From UBA868 sp016776875 (lineage in GTDB: Bacteria; Pseudomonadota; Gammaproteobacteria; Arenicellales; UBA868), in the NCBI GenBank assembly GCA_051201585.1, contig CP179198.1, forward strand, positions 2,108,001-2,172,000: a stretch of 64,000 bases of DNA, in the 5' to 3' direction. The first letter of the stretch is position 1; each line of letters opens with the position of its first letter. Made by a program: the position numbers and the translations under genes. The notes under the pieces were generated by a model. The model ran no database searches and was not told the origin of the DNA. It saw only the letters and a list, made by a program, of their open reading frames with translations. This document shows, in pieces, positions 29,170 through 38,080 of this stretch.

Positions 29170-30236
29170 TGAATATAGCCTCTTGCATCTACAGAACCGT
29201 TGGTTACCCCCTGAGTGTGACTTGTCAGTGGATTACCCAGTGAAAGTTTTTTCTCCTCAACTGCCCACCTCTCTTTCGCTTCGATAATTTGAGGCATTAT
29301 GCCAACGAAACAATCAACCAATCTTGAATCAAAATGCGTACCGGCATGTTGCTTTAAATAATCAGTGGCTCTTTCGATAGACCAAGCTTCTTTGTAAGGC
29401 CGCTTCATCGTAAGCGCATCAAACACATCTGCAATTGCAACAATCCGGGCTGCTTCGGGAATCTCTTCGCCTTTGAGTCCATCCGGATACCCATCACCAT
29501 CCCATCTCTCGTGATGGCTGCGGGCAATATCAGCTGCCAAATTAAAAAGATCAGTATTACCTTTTTTCAGAATAGCTGAGCCAATCACAGTGTGGGTCTC
29601 AATGATATTTTTCTCCACAGGAGTCAACCTCCGCGGGGCTCTGAGAATATTATCCGGGACTCCAATTTTTCCAGCGTCATGCATTGCAGCCGCCAGACTG
29701 ATTTCCGCTACCCTATCCGCAGTCAAGTTAGCGGCCTTGGCCAAAAGACTCGAATATTCGGCCATTCGCCAAATATGCACCCCCGTGTCAGTGTCATTGA
29801 AATGGCCGGCAGATCCCAACATATAAATTGCGGCCTTCTGACTCTCCTCAAGATCACGAGCCCGAACCAACGAGAGATGGTTCTTGATTCGTTTGCGGGT
29901 GATGTGTGGGGATATTGGTTTGTGAATATAGTCGACCGCGCCCAGATCAAACCCTTTGGCCTCGTCTACTTCATTCTCAAGAGCGGTAATGAATATGACC
30001 GGGATGTGTTCTGTCGCGGGGTCCTCTTTCAGCTCTCTACAAACCTGATACCCATCTTTTCCCGGCATTTTTATATCAAGCAGAATCAAATCAAATTTGA
30101 AATCTTTTGCAGCCTGGAGTGCAAGATCCCCGTTTCGTGCGAACTTTAAATCGTAATCGCTTTTTAGCGTATTTCTCAGGAGCTGGAGATTTGACGGCTC
30201 ATCATCAACGAGCAATAAGGTCTTTTTATTATTCAC
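29166..30236 (-). CDS. Response regulator with HD-GYP c-di-GMP phosphodiesterase
   Basis: 356 residues: a receiver domain at 1-125 (LLLVDDEPSNLQLLRN, phospho-Asp in LILLDIKMPGKDGY, Lys in YIHKPIS), then an HD-GYP domain. The latter has HIWRMAEYSSLLA, AAMHDAGKIGVPD, SHHERWDGDGYPDGLKGEEIP and VFDALTMKRPYKEAW. HD-GYP proteins degrade c-di-GMP. It is sandwiched by 4-base overlaps between the hybrid kinase and the cyclase, so one sensor probably controls both synthesis and breakdown. Confidence 0.93.
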   Translation of the reverse strand: MNNKKTLLLVDDEPSNLQLLRNTLKSDYDLKFARNGDLALQAAKDFKFDLILLDIKMPGKDGYQVCRELKEDPATEHIPVIFITALENEVDEAKGFDLGAVDYIHKPISPHITRKRIKNHLSLVRARDLEESQKAAIYMLGSAGHFNDTDTGVHIWRMAEYSSLLAKAANLTADRVAEISLAAAMHDAGKIGVPDNILRAPRRLTPVEKNIIETHTVIGSAILKKGNTDLFNLAADIARSHHERWDGDGYPDGLKGEEIPEAARIVAIADVFDALTMKRPYKEAWSIERATDYLKQHAGTHFDSRLVDCFVGIMPQIIEAKERWAVEEKKLSLGNPLTSHTQGVTNGSVDARGYIQ

Positions 30237-32819
30237 GGCAGTCTATCCAAATTAGGCATTAATGATTGACGCTCGATCTCGGTCTTTATGACGTGTTTGG
30301 CAGCATCGAACTCAAATTCAGAGATTGCCTTCGTGATTATTTCAAAAATCGCTGGCGCAAGATTTTTTTCGAGAGGCTTAATTACCGAATCTGCGAGATC
30401 AGGATCTAGCTGATCAACGGCATCGAGCAATCGTTCTAATCTAACGAGCATTTTTTCAGAACTTTCTGCTTCGTCAATAAACTGCTCCGGCGATTCGAGG
30501 TCAAGCTCAATTGCTTCAATCGCACTAATTGTGTGTTCCATTGAATCGCTTAATTCTGAAAGCAGTTTTTCTTGATGATCTCCACGATCGAGGCGAACTA
30601 AGTTTTCCAATTGCCCGCTTAGCAATTCAATTTTCGAGAGTGCAAGGTTGCCAGAAACCCCTTTTAACGCGTGAAGCATCAATAAGGCTCTTTTGGACTC
30701 TTGGGGGTTTTGACTCAAGCATTCGACAAGTACTGCCGGATCATCCTTGTGTTTAGCAGCAAACATTCTCAACGCAGCCACATAGGGTTCCAGGACGTCC
30801 CACCTCTCTTTTGCTACCTTGCTGTCGGCAACCCCTGCGATTAAATCAAAGTCATTGAAAGAGCTTGATTTCTTTTCATTTTGATTCGAACTAATCCCGA
30901 CACCTTCTCGAACCAGACTCTCCATCGAACGAAGAAGTTCATTTCGGTTAACAGGCTTGGAGATTACAGTGTTGATTCCGACGCTCTTGCACTTATCGAC
31001 ATCCTCCCGCATGACGCTAGCCGTCAATGCAATTATGGGTGTCGAAAATGAAATTATCTGATCTCGCTCATATTTTCTGATCGCGGACGATGCATCAAGT
31101 CCATCCATAAATGGCATCTGGATGTCCATAAGGACAAGATCGAATTCTTTCTCTTTAAATCTAGCAATTGCTTCACGACCATTCTGTGCCCAGACAACAG
31201 AATGCCCTTGATCCTCAAGCCATAATATCACCAGCTCAGCATTGGCCTCTAGATCTTCAGCAAGCAACACCCTAAAGGATCTGGGAGATTGATATCTTTC
31301 ATCGATTTGATCGGTGTCTGAATACAGAAATTCATCGGCATCACTCGCAACAGAAAACTTAACCGTGAAATGAAATGTAGAGCCTTCCCCCTCAATGCTT
31401 TCAACCCAAAGTTCTCCCCCCATCAACTCAACCAACTCCTTAGAGATTCCAGTCCCCAATCCAGTCCCACCAAAACGACGGGTAGTCGACTGATCTGCCT
31501 GAATAAATGGCTCAAAAATTCGAGATAACTGATCCTGATTCATACCGATTCCGGTATCTTTCAGTGAGAAAGAGATGCTCTCATGATCGTCCGACATGCT
31601 GACGTCTAGAGAAATAGATCCCTTATCGGTAAATTTAATAGCATTGTCCAAGAGGTTGCTCAGGACCTGGCGAAGCCGTGTTGGATCTCCATTAACAACC
31701 ATCGGCAAATCATCAGCGAATTGAACTGAAAATTCCAAGCCTTTCTCCTGAAGCCGATACAGACTTGTGGAAAACAGATCAGCAACTGCGTTCCTTAAAT
31801 GAAATGGCGTAGATTCAAGACTTAACTTGCCACTATCGATTTTCGAAAAATCTAGAATGTCGTTCAACATCCCCAAAAGACTTGTTGCCGACGAATAAAT
31901 TATTCCAACGCGTTTTTTTGAACTATCTGTTAAGCGCGGATCATGACTAACCACTTCGGAGTAACCCATAATGGCATTCATTGGGGTCCGTATTTCATGA
32001 CTCATGTTCGCAATAAATTGCTCCCTTGACCTGAGGCCATATTCGGCTGCATCTCGCGACGCTTCCAACTCGGAGGTGCGCTCCTTCACTGTCTGCTCAA
32101 GAATCTCCGCCTGCCGCGCTGCCTTGCGGCCAATCCAGATAATTGAAGATAAAACGATTAACCAAATTAAAAAATGGGTAACGAGGAGATCAAGACGGAT
32201 GGTGTTATAACGTTGCAAGTACGTCTTCATGGGAAGATTTATACCTGTAGCGCCCCGAACCTCTCCTATTTCATACCCCAAGTGCCCATGGCATTTTTGA
32301 CAGCCGTCCTCCATATGCATTGCACGAAGATATCTGAGAAACGGTTGCCCATCGATTTCGGCTAATTTCCATACTTCGCGAGGCGAATTCATATCTTTCG
32401 TAAAATTGGTAATCTGCTCAGTCTCCCAGGGATCGGGTGCATTGCCAGGATTAAGATACTTGAGGCCCGTGATTCGACCGCGGACGCCGAAGTCCCTAGC
32501 ATAGCTGTCCATCATCTGTCGAAGCATGCTTGCAGGATTAACGAGCGTAAGTGCTTCTCCATCCGTAGTAACGACATCGCGGCCTGGAACGTGGCTCATA
32601 AAAGGAATAGGCTGTTGATTCTCGCCGACAGGAACATAAACACCCCCGTGACCGGTACCCCAACGACGAAAAGTGATGTCCTTATTGAGAATCGCCTGAG
32701 CTTTCGGCGTAAGCCTGTTCAAGTGACGATTTCTTGGCATGATCGATGTTGTATACGGCTGAAGCACCAATTAACACGGTCCACAGCAGAACCGCTAACA
32801 ATGTAAAACGAAGTACCAT
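30233..32819 (-). CDS. Hybrid sensor kinase with haem-c-type DUF3365 sensor, receiver and HPt domains (one frameshift)
   Basis: Domain order: N-terminal membrane anchor (MVLRFTLLAVLLWTVLIGAS), periplasmic DUF3365/Tll0287-like sensor with a CxxCH haem-c motif (GCQKCHGHLGYEIGEVRG), and a second membrane segment (LDLLVTHFLIWLIVLSSIIWIG). Then come HisKA (FIANMSHEIRTPMNAIMGYSE), HATPase (DTGIGMNQDQLSRIFEPFIQ), a receiver (DLVLMDIQMPFMDGLDAS) and HPt (LHALKGVSGNLA). The start at 32819 has an AAGGAAA ribosome site. One surplus T at about 32702-32704 must be removed, which gives 861 residues. Reading from 32770 instead loses the anchor. Confidence 0.9.
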
Positions 32820-32873
32820 TTTCCTTCCCTGAGATAAGCTGCTGATGGCTTAATAGATTATTGTGATATTGTG

Positions 32874-32902
32874 ATTATACATTTTTATCAAACTATATAT
32901 CA
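32874..32902 (-). promoter_or_regulatory. Candidate sigma-70 promoter of the c-di-GMP operon
   Basis: On the minus strand a perfect TATAAT lies at 32879-32874, with TGATAT 17 bases upstream (32902-32897), about 55 bases before the hybrid kinase start. The -35 match is weak, so this is a by-eye suggestion. Confidence 0.35.
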
Positions 32903-33046
32903 GTGCAATCGTATCGCCTGTGCTGTATAAATAGCGGTTCTTAGCAAAATTTTGGTTATTTTTGCCTACCCTTCGCCGAGCGAGTAATCATTTGGCGCCC
33001 AAAACTAGTCCGGCGAACCAAGTCCACAACGGAAAATTCTGATCCA

Positions 33047-33259
33047 ATGACTGAAAAAGAAAGGCGAAAGCGAGTCAACGTTGCGGTGCGGATCAGTCAT
33101 CATCAGATGTTGCGCCATCTCGCGGCCGCCAAAGCAGTGACGGTTCAGGAAATCTTGGATCAACTTTTAGAGCGTAACCTCGATGGCATCGATGGAATGA
33201 CTCTCAAAGAAATTGGGCATTGGGAACCAAAGTCGCCTAGCAACAAGCCCTCTAAATGA
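33047..33259 (+). CDS. Small basic protein, possibly a ribbon-helix-helix type
   Basis: 70 residues, not recognised with certainty. RKRVNVAVRISHHQMLRHLAAAKAVTVQEILDQLLERNL looks like a beta strand followed by two helices, which is the outline of small ribbon-helix-helix DNA-binding or antitoxin-like proteins. No toxin partner is adjacent. The ribosome site is weak. It lies alone between the signalling operon and the gamma-lyase gene. Confidence 0.45.
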   Translation: MTEKERRKRVNVAVRISHHQMLRHLAAAKAVTVQEILDQLLERNLDGIDGMTLKEIGHWEPKSPSNKPSK

Positions 33260-33406
33260 AAAACGCTCCTGGTCCGCTCAGAAGTGCGGTGTGATGACTG
33301 AATGCGAGTGATTCGTTACTGAACAAACCTCTATCCCCTGACACGCTTACGGAATCGTTTAATCAAGCCCGAAGCAATACCATTCATTGAATTTGCAAGG
33401 TTTTGC

Positions 33407-34612
33407 ATGAGTAAAAAAAATAACAGTAAAGAACAAGGGTTCAGTACCCGGGCGATTCATGCCGGTTATAAGCCAACGAGTCACAACGGTGCGCTTAACC
33501 CGCCGGTCTATCTCAATGCAACATACACTTTTGCTTCAATCGCAGAAGGCCAGCAGCGCTTTGCCGGCGAAACACCCGGGTATGTTTACGCTCGTGTCGG
33601 TAACCCGACCCAAACTGTCCTCGAAAAACGTTTAGCAACGCTCGAAGGCGGCGAAGCAGCCGTCGCGGTTGCATCAGGAATCGGGGCTATTACAGCGCTG
33701 CTGTGGACGTTTATCAACTCTGGTGATGAAATCATCGCCGATAAAACACTGTATGGCTGCACATTCGCTTTTATGGAGCACGGGCTCTCGCGTTTTGGCA
33801 TTCAAGTGAACTTCGTTGATCTCACAGAAACTGATGCACTTGCAGCGGCGATGACCTCTAAAACCCGTTTTGTATTTTTTGAAACGCCCACCAACCCGAA
33901 TATGCGGATTATTAATATTCAGGAGGTAACCGAGTTAGCTCATGCCCATGGCGCCAGAGTGATTGTTGATAACACCTATGGCACACCTTATCTTCAACGA
34001 CCCCTGGAGTGCGGAGCAGATTTCGTGGTGCACTCCATGACCAAATATCTAAGCGGACATGGTGATCTGATTGCAGGCGCCATTATTGGATCTGCTGATG
34101 ATATGAAAAGCGTACGCTCAGTTGGCCTAAAAGACATGACCGGAGCCGTTCTTTCAGCGTTTGACTCTTTCCTGATACTACGGGGCCTCAAAACGCTGGA
34201 GTTAAGAATGGAGCGTCATTGTGAGAGCGCGCTCACCTTGGCCCGTCAGATTGAAGTCCACCCCAACGTCAAACAGGTTTTCTACCCCGGCTTGCCATCG
34301 CATCCACAACATACGCTCGCCTCTCAGCAAATGAAAGCATTCGGGGGCATGATTGCCCTGGAGTTAATCGGAGGGTACGAGTCAGGCGTACGATTTATGG
34401 ATGCTGTCCAGTTAGCCCAACGCGCAGTGAGTCTCGGTGATGCAGAAACCCTGGTTCAGCACCCGGCGAGTATGACTCATAACAACTATACCGACGAAGA
34501 GCGCCAAGCCCATGGCATCAGTCGGGGTCTCGCTCGCATCTCGGTTGGCCTTGAGAATGTTGAAGATCTTTCGGCTGATATTTTGCGCGCGCTTGACCAG
34601 TCATCCGAATAG
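33407..34612 (+). CDS. Methionine gamma-lyase (PLP-dependent, Cys/Met metabolism family)
   Basis: 401 residues. YVYARVGNPTQTVLEKRLATLEGGEAAVAVASG is the N-terminal family block. DNTYGTPYLQRPLECGADFVVHSMTKYLSGHGD holds the PLP Lys in SMTKY. SLGDAETLVQHPASMTHNNYTDEERQAHGIS is the C-terminal block. Crucially LYGCTFAFMEHG keeps the active-site Cys that is characteristic of methionine gamma-lyases rather than cystathionine lyases. The predicted reaction is methionine to methanethiol, 2-oxobutyrate and ammonia. O-acetylhomoserine sulfhydrylase is the main alternative. Confidence 0.85.
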   Translation: MSKKNNSKEQGFSTRAIHAGYKPTSHNGALNPPVYLNATYTFASIAEGQQRFAGETPGYVYARVGNPTQTVLEKRLATLEGGEAAVAVASGIGAITALLWTFINSGDEIIADKTLYGCTFAFMEHGLSRFGIQVNFVDLTETDALAAAMTSKTRFVFFETPTNPNMRIINIQEVTELAHAHGARVIVDNTYGTPYLQRPLECGADFVVHSMTKYLSGHGDLIAGAIIGSADDMKSVRSVGLKDMTGAVLSAFDSFLILRGLKTLELRMERHCESALTLARQIEVHPNVKQVFYPGLPSHPQHTLASQQMKAFGGMIALELIGGYESGVRFMDAVQLAQRAVSLGDAETLVQHPASMTHNNYTDEERQAHGISRGLARISVGLENVEDLSADILRALDQSSE

Positions 34613-34676
34613 CAAAAGAATCTAGATGTGATCAAAGAAGATTGTCATCAAAAAACGAGGGATCTGGAAAATAATT

Positions 34677-35447
34677 ATGCAATTTAGCAGTGATATCGGC
34701 GCCGTCCAAAGACGAATGGCGCAAACCCAGGAAGGTGTTGGACGTCGTAAAGCGACTTTTGAGTCCCTCAATATCTCTGCCGGACAGCATATTCTTGATT
34801 TGGGCTGTGGTGGCGGCCACCTACTAAAAGATCTTGCGCTTTCGGTTGGCGTTAACGGCCGAGTGGTAGGTCTAGACCCCAGTGATAAACAAATTGAAGC
34901 GGCGCAAGAGTATTGCAAAGGTCTTGATAATATCTCATTTAATCTTGACTCCGCTGTCAAACTTTCTTTTGAAGACAATGCGTTCGACGCCGTCGCGTCT
35001 ATTCAGGTGCTTGAATATATAAAAGATGTAGACAGCGCGCTCGCGGAGATCAGTCGCGTCATTAAACCAGGCAGACGTTTCGCAACCGTATCCGTGCTCT
35101 GGGATCACTGGCGATTTCATGGACCTGATCCGGCGCTCAATGACAGGATGCATGAGGCATTCAAGGCGCACTGCTTTCACCAGATGCTCCCGCTTGAAAT
35201 GCCCAAAAAGCTTGAGCGCCACGGGTTTATCGGCGCCCAATGCACGCCCATAGGATTCTTAAATAACAGTTTGCATCATAATTCGTTTGCTTATCTTGCC
35301 TCTACGTTGCTCACCCATTTTGCAGAGGGACAAGGGATCTCAAAAGAAGACACGGCGCGATGGCGAAAAGAGTTAGACGAATCTGAAAGAGAGGGTCGGT
35401 TCGGTTTTGTCAGCGTCCCCGTGCTAACAACCGCCATTGCGACATAG
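34677..35447 (+). CDS. Class I SAM-dependent methyltransferase
   Basis: 256 residues with a Rossmann methyltransferase core. Motif I is HILDLGCGGGHLLKDLA, with GRVVGLDPSDKQIEAA as motif post-I. NAFDAVASIQVLEYIKDVDSALAEISRVIKPG forms motifs II-III, as in UbiE-like and small-molecule methyltransferases. The substrate is unknown. It starts 64 bases after the gamma-lyase on the same strand, so the two may be co-transcribed. Confidence 0.85.
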   Translation: MQFSSDIGAVQRRMAQTQEGVGRRKATFESLNISAGQHILDLGCGGGHLLKDLALSVGVNGRVVGLDPSDKQIEAAQEYCKGLDNISFNLDSAVKLSFEDNAFDAVASIQVLEYIKDVDSALAEISRVIKPGRRFATVSVLWDHWRFHGPDPALNDRMHEAFKAHCFHQMLPLEMPKKLERHGFIGAQCTPIGFLNNSLHHNSFAYLASTLLTHFAEGQGISKEDTARWRKELDESEREGRFGFVSVPVLTTAIAT

Positions 35448-35491
35448 TCACAATCCGCTCAGAATCTTCCGGATCACAGCTTCGGCTCTGA

Positions 35492-35497
35492 TATAAT
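35492..35497 (+). promoter_or_regulatory. Likely -10 box of tRNA-Ile2 copy 1
   Basis: TATAAT 12 bases before the mature 5' end of the tRNA. No good -35 partner was seen at 17 bases. Confidence 0.4.
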
Positions 35498-35509
35498 TTT
35501 TCCATTACA

Positions 35510-35586
35510 GGGCCTGTAGCTCAGTTGGTTAGAGCAGTGGACTCATAATCCATTGGTCGAAGGTTCGAGTCCTTCCGGGCCCACCA
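35510..35586 (+). tRNA. ileX: tRNA-Ile2 (anticodon CAU, to be read as lysidine-AU), copy 1
   Basis: A complete 77-base cloverleaf including encoded CCA. The acceptor stem GGGCCTG/CGGGCCC has a T6-G67 wobble. The anticodon stem GTGGA/TCCAT encloses CTCATAA, and the T arm is GAAGG-TTCGAGT-CCTTC. C4-G69 and C5-G68 in the acceptor stem are known TilS determinants. These favour the isoleucine (lysidine) species over elongator methionine, whose stem differs there. The 3' end is a typical integration target. An identical second copy is at 45601-45677. Confidence 0.85.
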
Positions 35587-35635
35587 TTTCACCAATCTCA
35601 GATAAAGCTATCCCGGTTTTCACCGTGTGATAAGT

Positions 35636-35668
35636 AAAAAAAAAGCGGCGCTGAAAACAGCGCCGCTT
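35636..35668 (-). terminator. Duplicated potF terminator
   Basis: GCGGCGCTG-AAAA-CAGCGCCGC, a 9-bp stem. The flanking A run at 35636-35644 becomes a T run on the minus strand. Confidence 0.75.
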
Positions 35669-35773
35669 GTCGAAAATACAAATCAGGTTTCAGCCTGTTT
35701 ACTGCATCACTTTAGTCCAGACCTTATCAATCAGGGATTGAGCCTTAGGCGAGCAGGTCGGTGCAAAAAACAC
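35644..35773 (+). repeat. Left copy of 130-bp direct repeat (potF 3' end and terminator)
   Basis: Matches 52252-52381 over 130 bases with no gaps and two mismatches. It holds the terminator hairpin and the last codons of potF, read on the minus strand. Beyond 35773 the match stops abruptly, so this is a truncated duplicate of the intact gene on the right. Confidence 0.92.
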
Positions 35774-36056
35774 TGTCTTTTTTTATTTGTTTTGCGCAAT
35801 CTTTACTTTCGCGATTTTTCCAAAATGCGATCCGGGTTTGATCCTCGATGGAATGACGATCTCCGTCGACGCGCCGCTCTTCCTTAAGCATCTTTACACG
35901 AAGTTTTATATATAGGGCTTTTGCTTTTTTAAAGTCATTCTCAGTCTCGGAAAACGCTTTAACCCACAGTCCTTTTACTTGATACTCCCGCTCAAGTTCC
36001 TCGGCAACTTGCTCGTATAACTTAACTTCGTCTAGTTCGCTACTTTCACGGTTCAC
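35745..36056 (-). CDS. Small acidic/basic helical protein with chimeric C-terminus
   Basis: 103 residues from a GTG. DEVKLYEQVAEELEREYQVKGLWVKAFSETENDFKKAKALYIKLRVKMLKEE resembles the short helical module often seen at the N-terminus of small bacterial membrane proteins. The family was not named with certainty. The last eight or so residues and the stop codon are supplied by the left copy of the direct repeat, read in a frame unrelated to potF. The native C-terminus was therefore probably lost when the junction formed. Confidence 0.55.
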   Translation of the reverse strand: MNRESSELDEVKLYEQVAEELEREYQVKGLWVKAFSETENDFKKAKALYIKLRVKMLKEERRVDGDRHSIEDQTRIAFWKNRESKDCAKQIKKDSVFCTDLLA

Positions 36057-36186
36057 TTTCTTACATCCAAGCTTGGATCCTAAATTTTTGCTTAACGGGA
36101 TACCGTATTCGGCCTCATCTTAACTCGTCGCATAAATATCCCACCTTTCTCCATGAGGTGCGACCTTTACCAATCTCCTGCTCAAT

Positions 36187-36513
36187 TTAATTCCGGGCAT
36201 ACTGAACGGATCGAAGAAAAAAGTCATTTTGCTCGTGATCACTCATTCTAGACCAACCGTCCACCGCTTGATCTCCCATGCCCGTCATCGCGCGGATGAA
36301 ATATTCTGCATTCGCTTGATTTTTTTTTACAAAGGTTGCGTGCGCTACGCATCCAGCACTGAACATCCAATTGTCTTTCCAGGTCATGTTACTGGAGGAG
36401 TAAGACGGGTTATCAAGGCCTCCAAACATCTTTAGCCATTGTTCTTGTTGCGCCTGGGAGGGCGTTGCGTATAAAAGTACGGCGCTTGAAAAAAAGAATA
36501 TAATTTTTTTCAC
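36187..36513 (-). CDS. Small exported protein of unknown function
   Basis: 108 residues from a GTG preceded by AAGGAG. The signal peptide is KKIIFFFSSAVLLYATPSQAQ, with an Ala-x-Ala-type cleavage near residue 21. The mature part, about 87 residues, is rich in Trp, Met and Asn (NMTWKDNWMFSAGCVAHATF) with one Cys. No family recognised. It is the last of a short run of minus-strand envelope genes. Confidence 0.65.
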   Translation of the reverse strand: MKKIIFFFSSAVLLYATPSQAQQEQWLKMFGGLDNPSYSSSNMTWKDNWMFSAGCVAHATFVKKNQANAEYFIRAMTGMGDQAVDGWSRMSDHEQNDFFLRSVQYARN

Positions 36514-36601
36514 AATGTTTTCTCCTTAATAAATTTTGCGAGAGCCGTTACATAGATATACTGTGGTAGGTTTTGGACGTTTCATCGTCTCTCGTCTATC
36601 A

Positions 36602-36823
36602 CTAGTCCCCATAATGAGAAAAAATCCTTGAGCCATACTTTTCGCGACACTCATTCAAAAACTTCATGTAGTTTCTATAATTACGGCTTTGTCCATCGTA
36701 GCGATAGATATTCTTTAATTCGGACTGTCTAGCCCATGTATGTTCACGACAGTCATCTTTACTGATACCACAACCTGAAAGGACCAAAACCAAGCTAGCC
36801 AAAAGAATAAGATTACGTTTCAT
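36602..36823 (-). CDS. Small lipoprotein
   Basis: 73 residues. KRNLILLASLVLVLSGCGIS is a clear lipoprotein signal with a LSGC lipobox. The mature part has KDDCREHTWARQSELKNIYRYDG and ECREKYGSRIF, with two Cys that could pair. Its ATG overlaps the corrected stop of the upstream M48 peptidase gene by 4 bases (ATGA), so the two are translationally coupled. Function unknown. Confidence 0.7.
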   Translation of the reverse strand: MKRNLILLASLVLVLSGCGISKDDCREHTWARQSELKNIYRYDGQSRNYRNYMKFLNECREKYGSRIFSHYGD

Positions 36824-37465
36824 TCAGCAACAAAGTCTTTCTTATTAGTTTCTACATACAACACATTCCGCCGTTCCTTTACTGCCTGAATCCGATCGTC
36901 GATGTGCGGATGGGTACACCACACCCTGCAGCCGGTCCCACCTTCCATAAAGGATATCTGCCTCCATCTCCACGTGACGACTAAACGCTACTTTAACTAA
37001 TTCGTCTGCTGGAGAAAAAATGAGCCACAGCAACATGAACCAACTGGCTTTGTCAGCAAGCCAGATTGTGCTGTTCACCCCAGCCGATATCTGAGGATGA
37101 TTCTCTTCTTGATGTGCGAATTCATGGGCCATCACCGCGACCAGTTCATTCCAGCTGAGCGCCATGTACAGAGTAGTTGAAATATGTATCTCAGGATTAG
37201 TTGATGTAAGTGCAAAGTTTTGACCACTATCCTTCCACATCCTTGCCTTGTAGAGACCTGCCCGCTCTGGAAAATTGGCGAGAACAATGGTATCGATCGC
37301 GCGCTGTACAACCCGCGTCGGGCCACCTACGCAGTTATCACCTGATCCGCATGACTCTATATCTCCATGAGAGCGCTTAATACTATGATCAGGACTGCTT
37401 GCACAGCCGAATAGGAACAGCGTCACTAAAGAAATGGCGATCAACGTACGTACTTTTTGTATCAC
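36820..37465 (-). CDS. M48-type metallopeptidase lipoprotein (one frameshift)
   Basis: Lipoprotein signal (TLFLFGCASS), then a peptidase core with the zinc helix ELVAVMAHEFAHQEENH (HExxH) and the downstream EMEAD motif giving the third ligand. As read it ends at 36845 with an unrelated tail. Removing one base near 36910-36930 gives CTHPHIDDRIQAVKERRNV, the THPxxxxRI block of the M48/BepA group, and a TGA at 36820-36822 (214 residues). It is short and lacks the TPR domain of BepA. Likely role: periplasmic protein quality control. Confidence 0.75.
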
Positions 37466-37839
37466 CTTGTGAACCTGATATCGCTCAGATGTCGGCCAAA
37501 CTCATCTACGAAAGACTGTCGCTCTGCGTCTGTCAGGTCCCGTACCATAAATGCTCGCATATCTGGTCTGCTTCCACCCTCAAGGTAAACCCAAATATCG
37601 AATGCAAGGTTCGGCGGATCAGTAAAAAAGACTGTGAATAGCTGACCGCCATAGTCAAAGGGCTGCACCCACATAACAGTAAACGGGCCAGATACATGGG
37701 ACTGAGGATGCTCTTTGATGGTTAAACCTTCCTCCGTCCCAAACCTATGGCAGGGATAGAAGTCTTCCGGGTCATCGAGTTGATCTGATAGACAGGCGTC
37801 TAGGTAGCGTCTGATCTCGGTGACCTCTGGACTATCCAT
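37462..37839 (-). CDS. Uncharacterised envelope protein, start uncertain
   Basis: 125 residues from the ATG at 37839. The open frame continues upstream without a stop to about 38030. It encodes a signal-peptide-like hydrophobic stretch (VLFNIAGILTLLTGFLLPSPLIA) followed by LSLTEDEEQDFIRT. No ATG, GTG or TTG was found for that extension, so either the start codon has been lost or an error hides it. The mature part has FTVMWVQPFDYGGQLFTVFFTDPPNLAFDIWVY. No family recognised. Its stop overlaps the M48 gene start by 4 bases. Confidence 0.6.
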   Translation of the reverse strand: MDSPEVTEIRRYLDACLSDQLDDPEDFYPCHRFGTEEGLTIKEHPQSHVSGPFTVMWVQPFDYGGQLFTVFFTDPPNLAFDIWVYLEGGSRPDMRAFMVRDLTDAERQSFVDEFGRHLSDIRFTR

Positions 37840-38080
37840 TGTCCGAATGAAGTCCTGCTCTTCATCTTCGGTAAGAGACAGAGCGATAAGTGGGGATGGG
37901 AGGAGGAAGCCAGTTAGCAGGGTCAGAATGCCTGCAATATTAAAGAGAACGCTGGCTTTATGGATCTTGGCAGTATTGCGTCTGAACGTGCGGTGGGCCT
38001 GCCTTAAGAATGGTAATTTCTTGACTTTAGGTGGCGTTTAAATGGTCTGGAAAAGAGTGTGTGTGTTTGTGAGGAACGTT

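Noticed and set aside
33047..33259. Antitoxin of a toxin-antitoxin pair
   Set aside because: No toxin-like gene is next to it; kept only as a possible small DNA-binding protein.
34632..34978. Minus-strand frames across the methyltransferase start
   Set aside because: They are shadows of the plus-strand gene, whose motifs are unambiguous.
37820..38041. 73-residue plus-strand frame
   Set aside because: It is antisense to the signal-like upstream extension of the minus-strand envelope gene and has no coding features.
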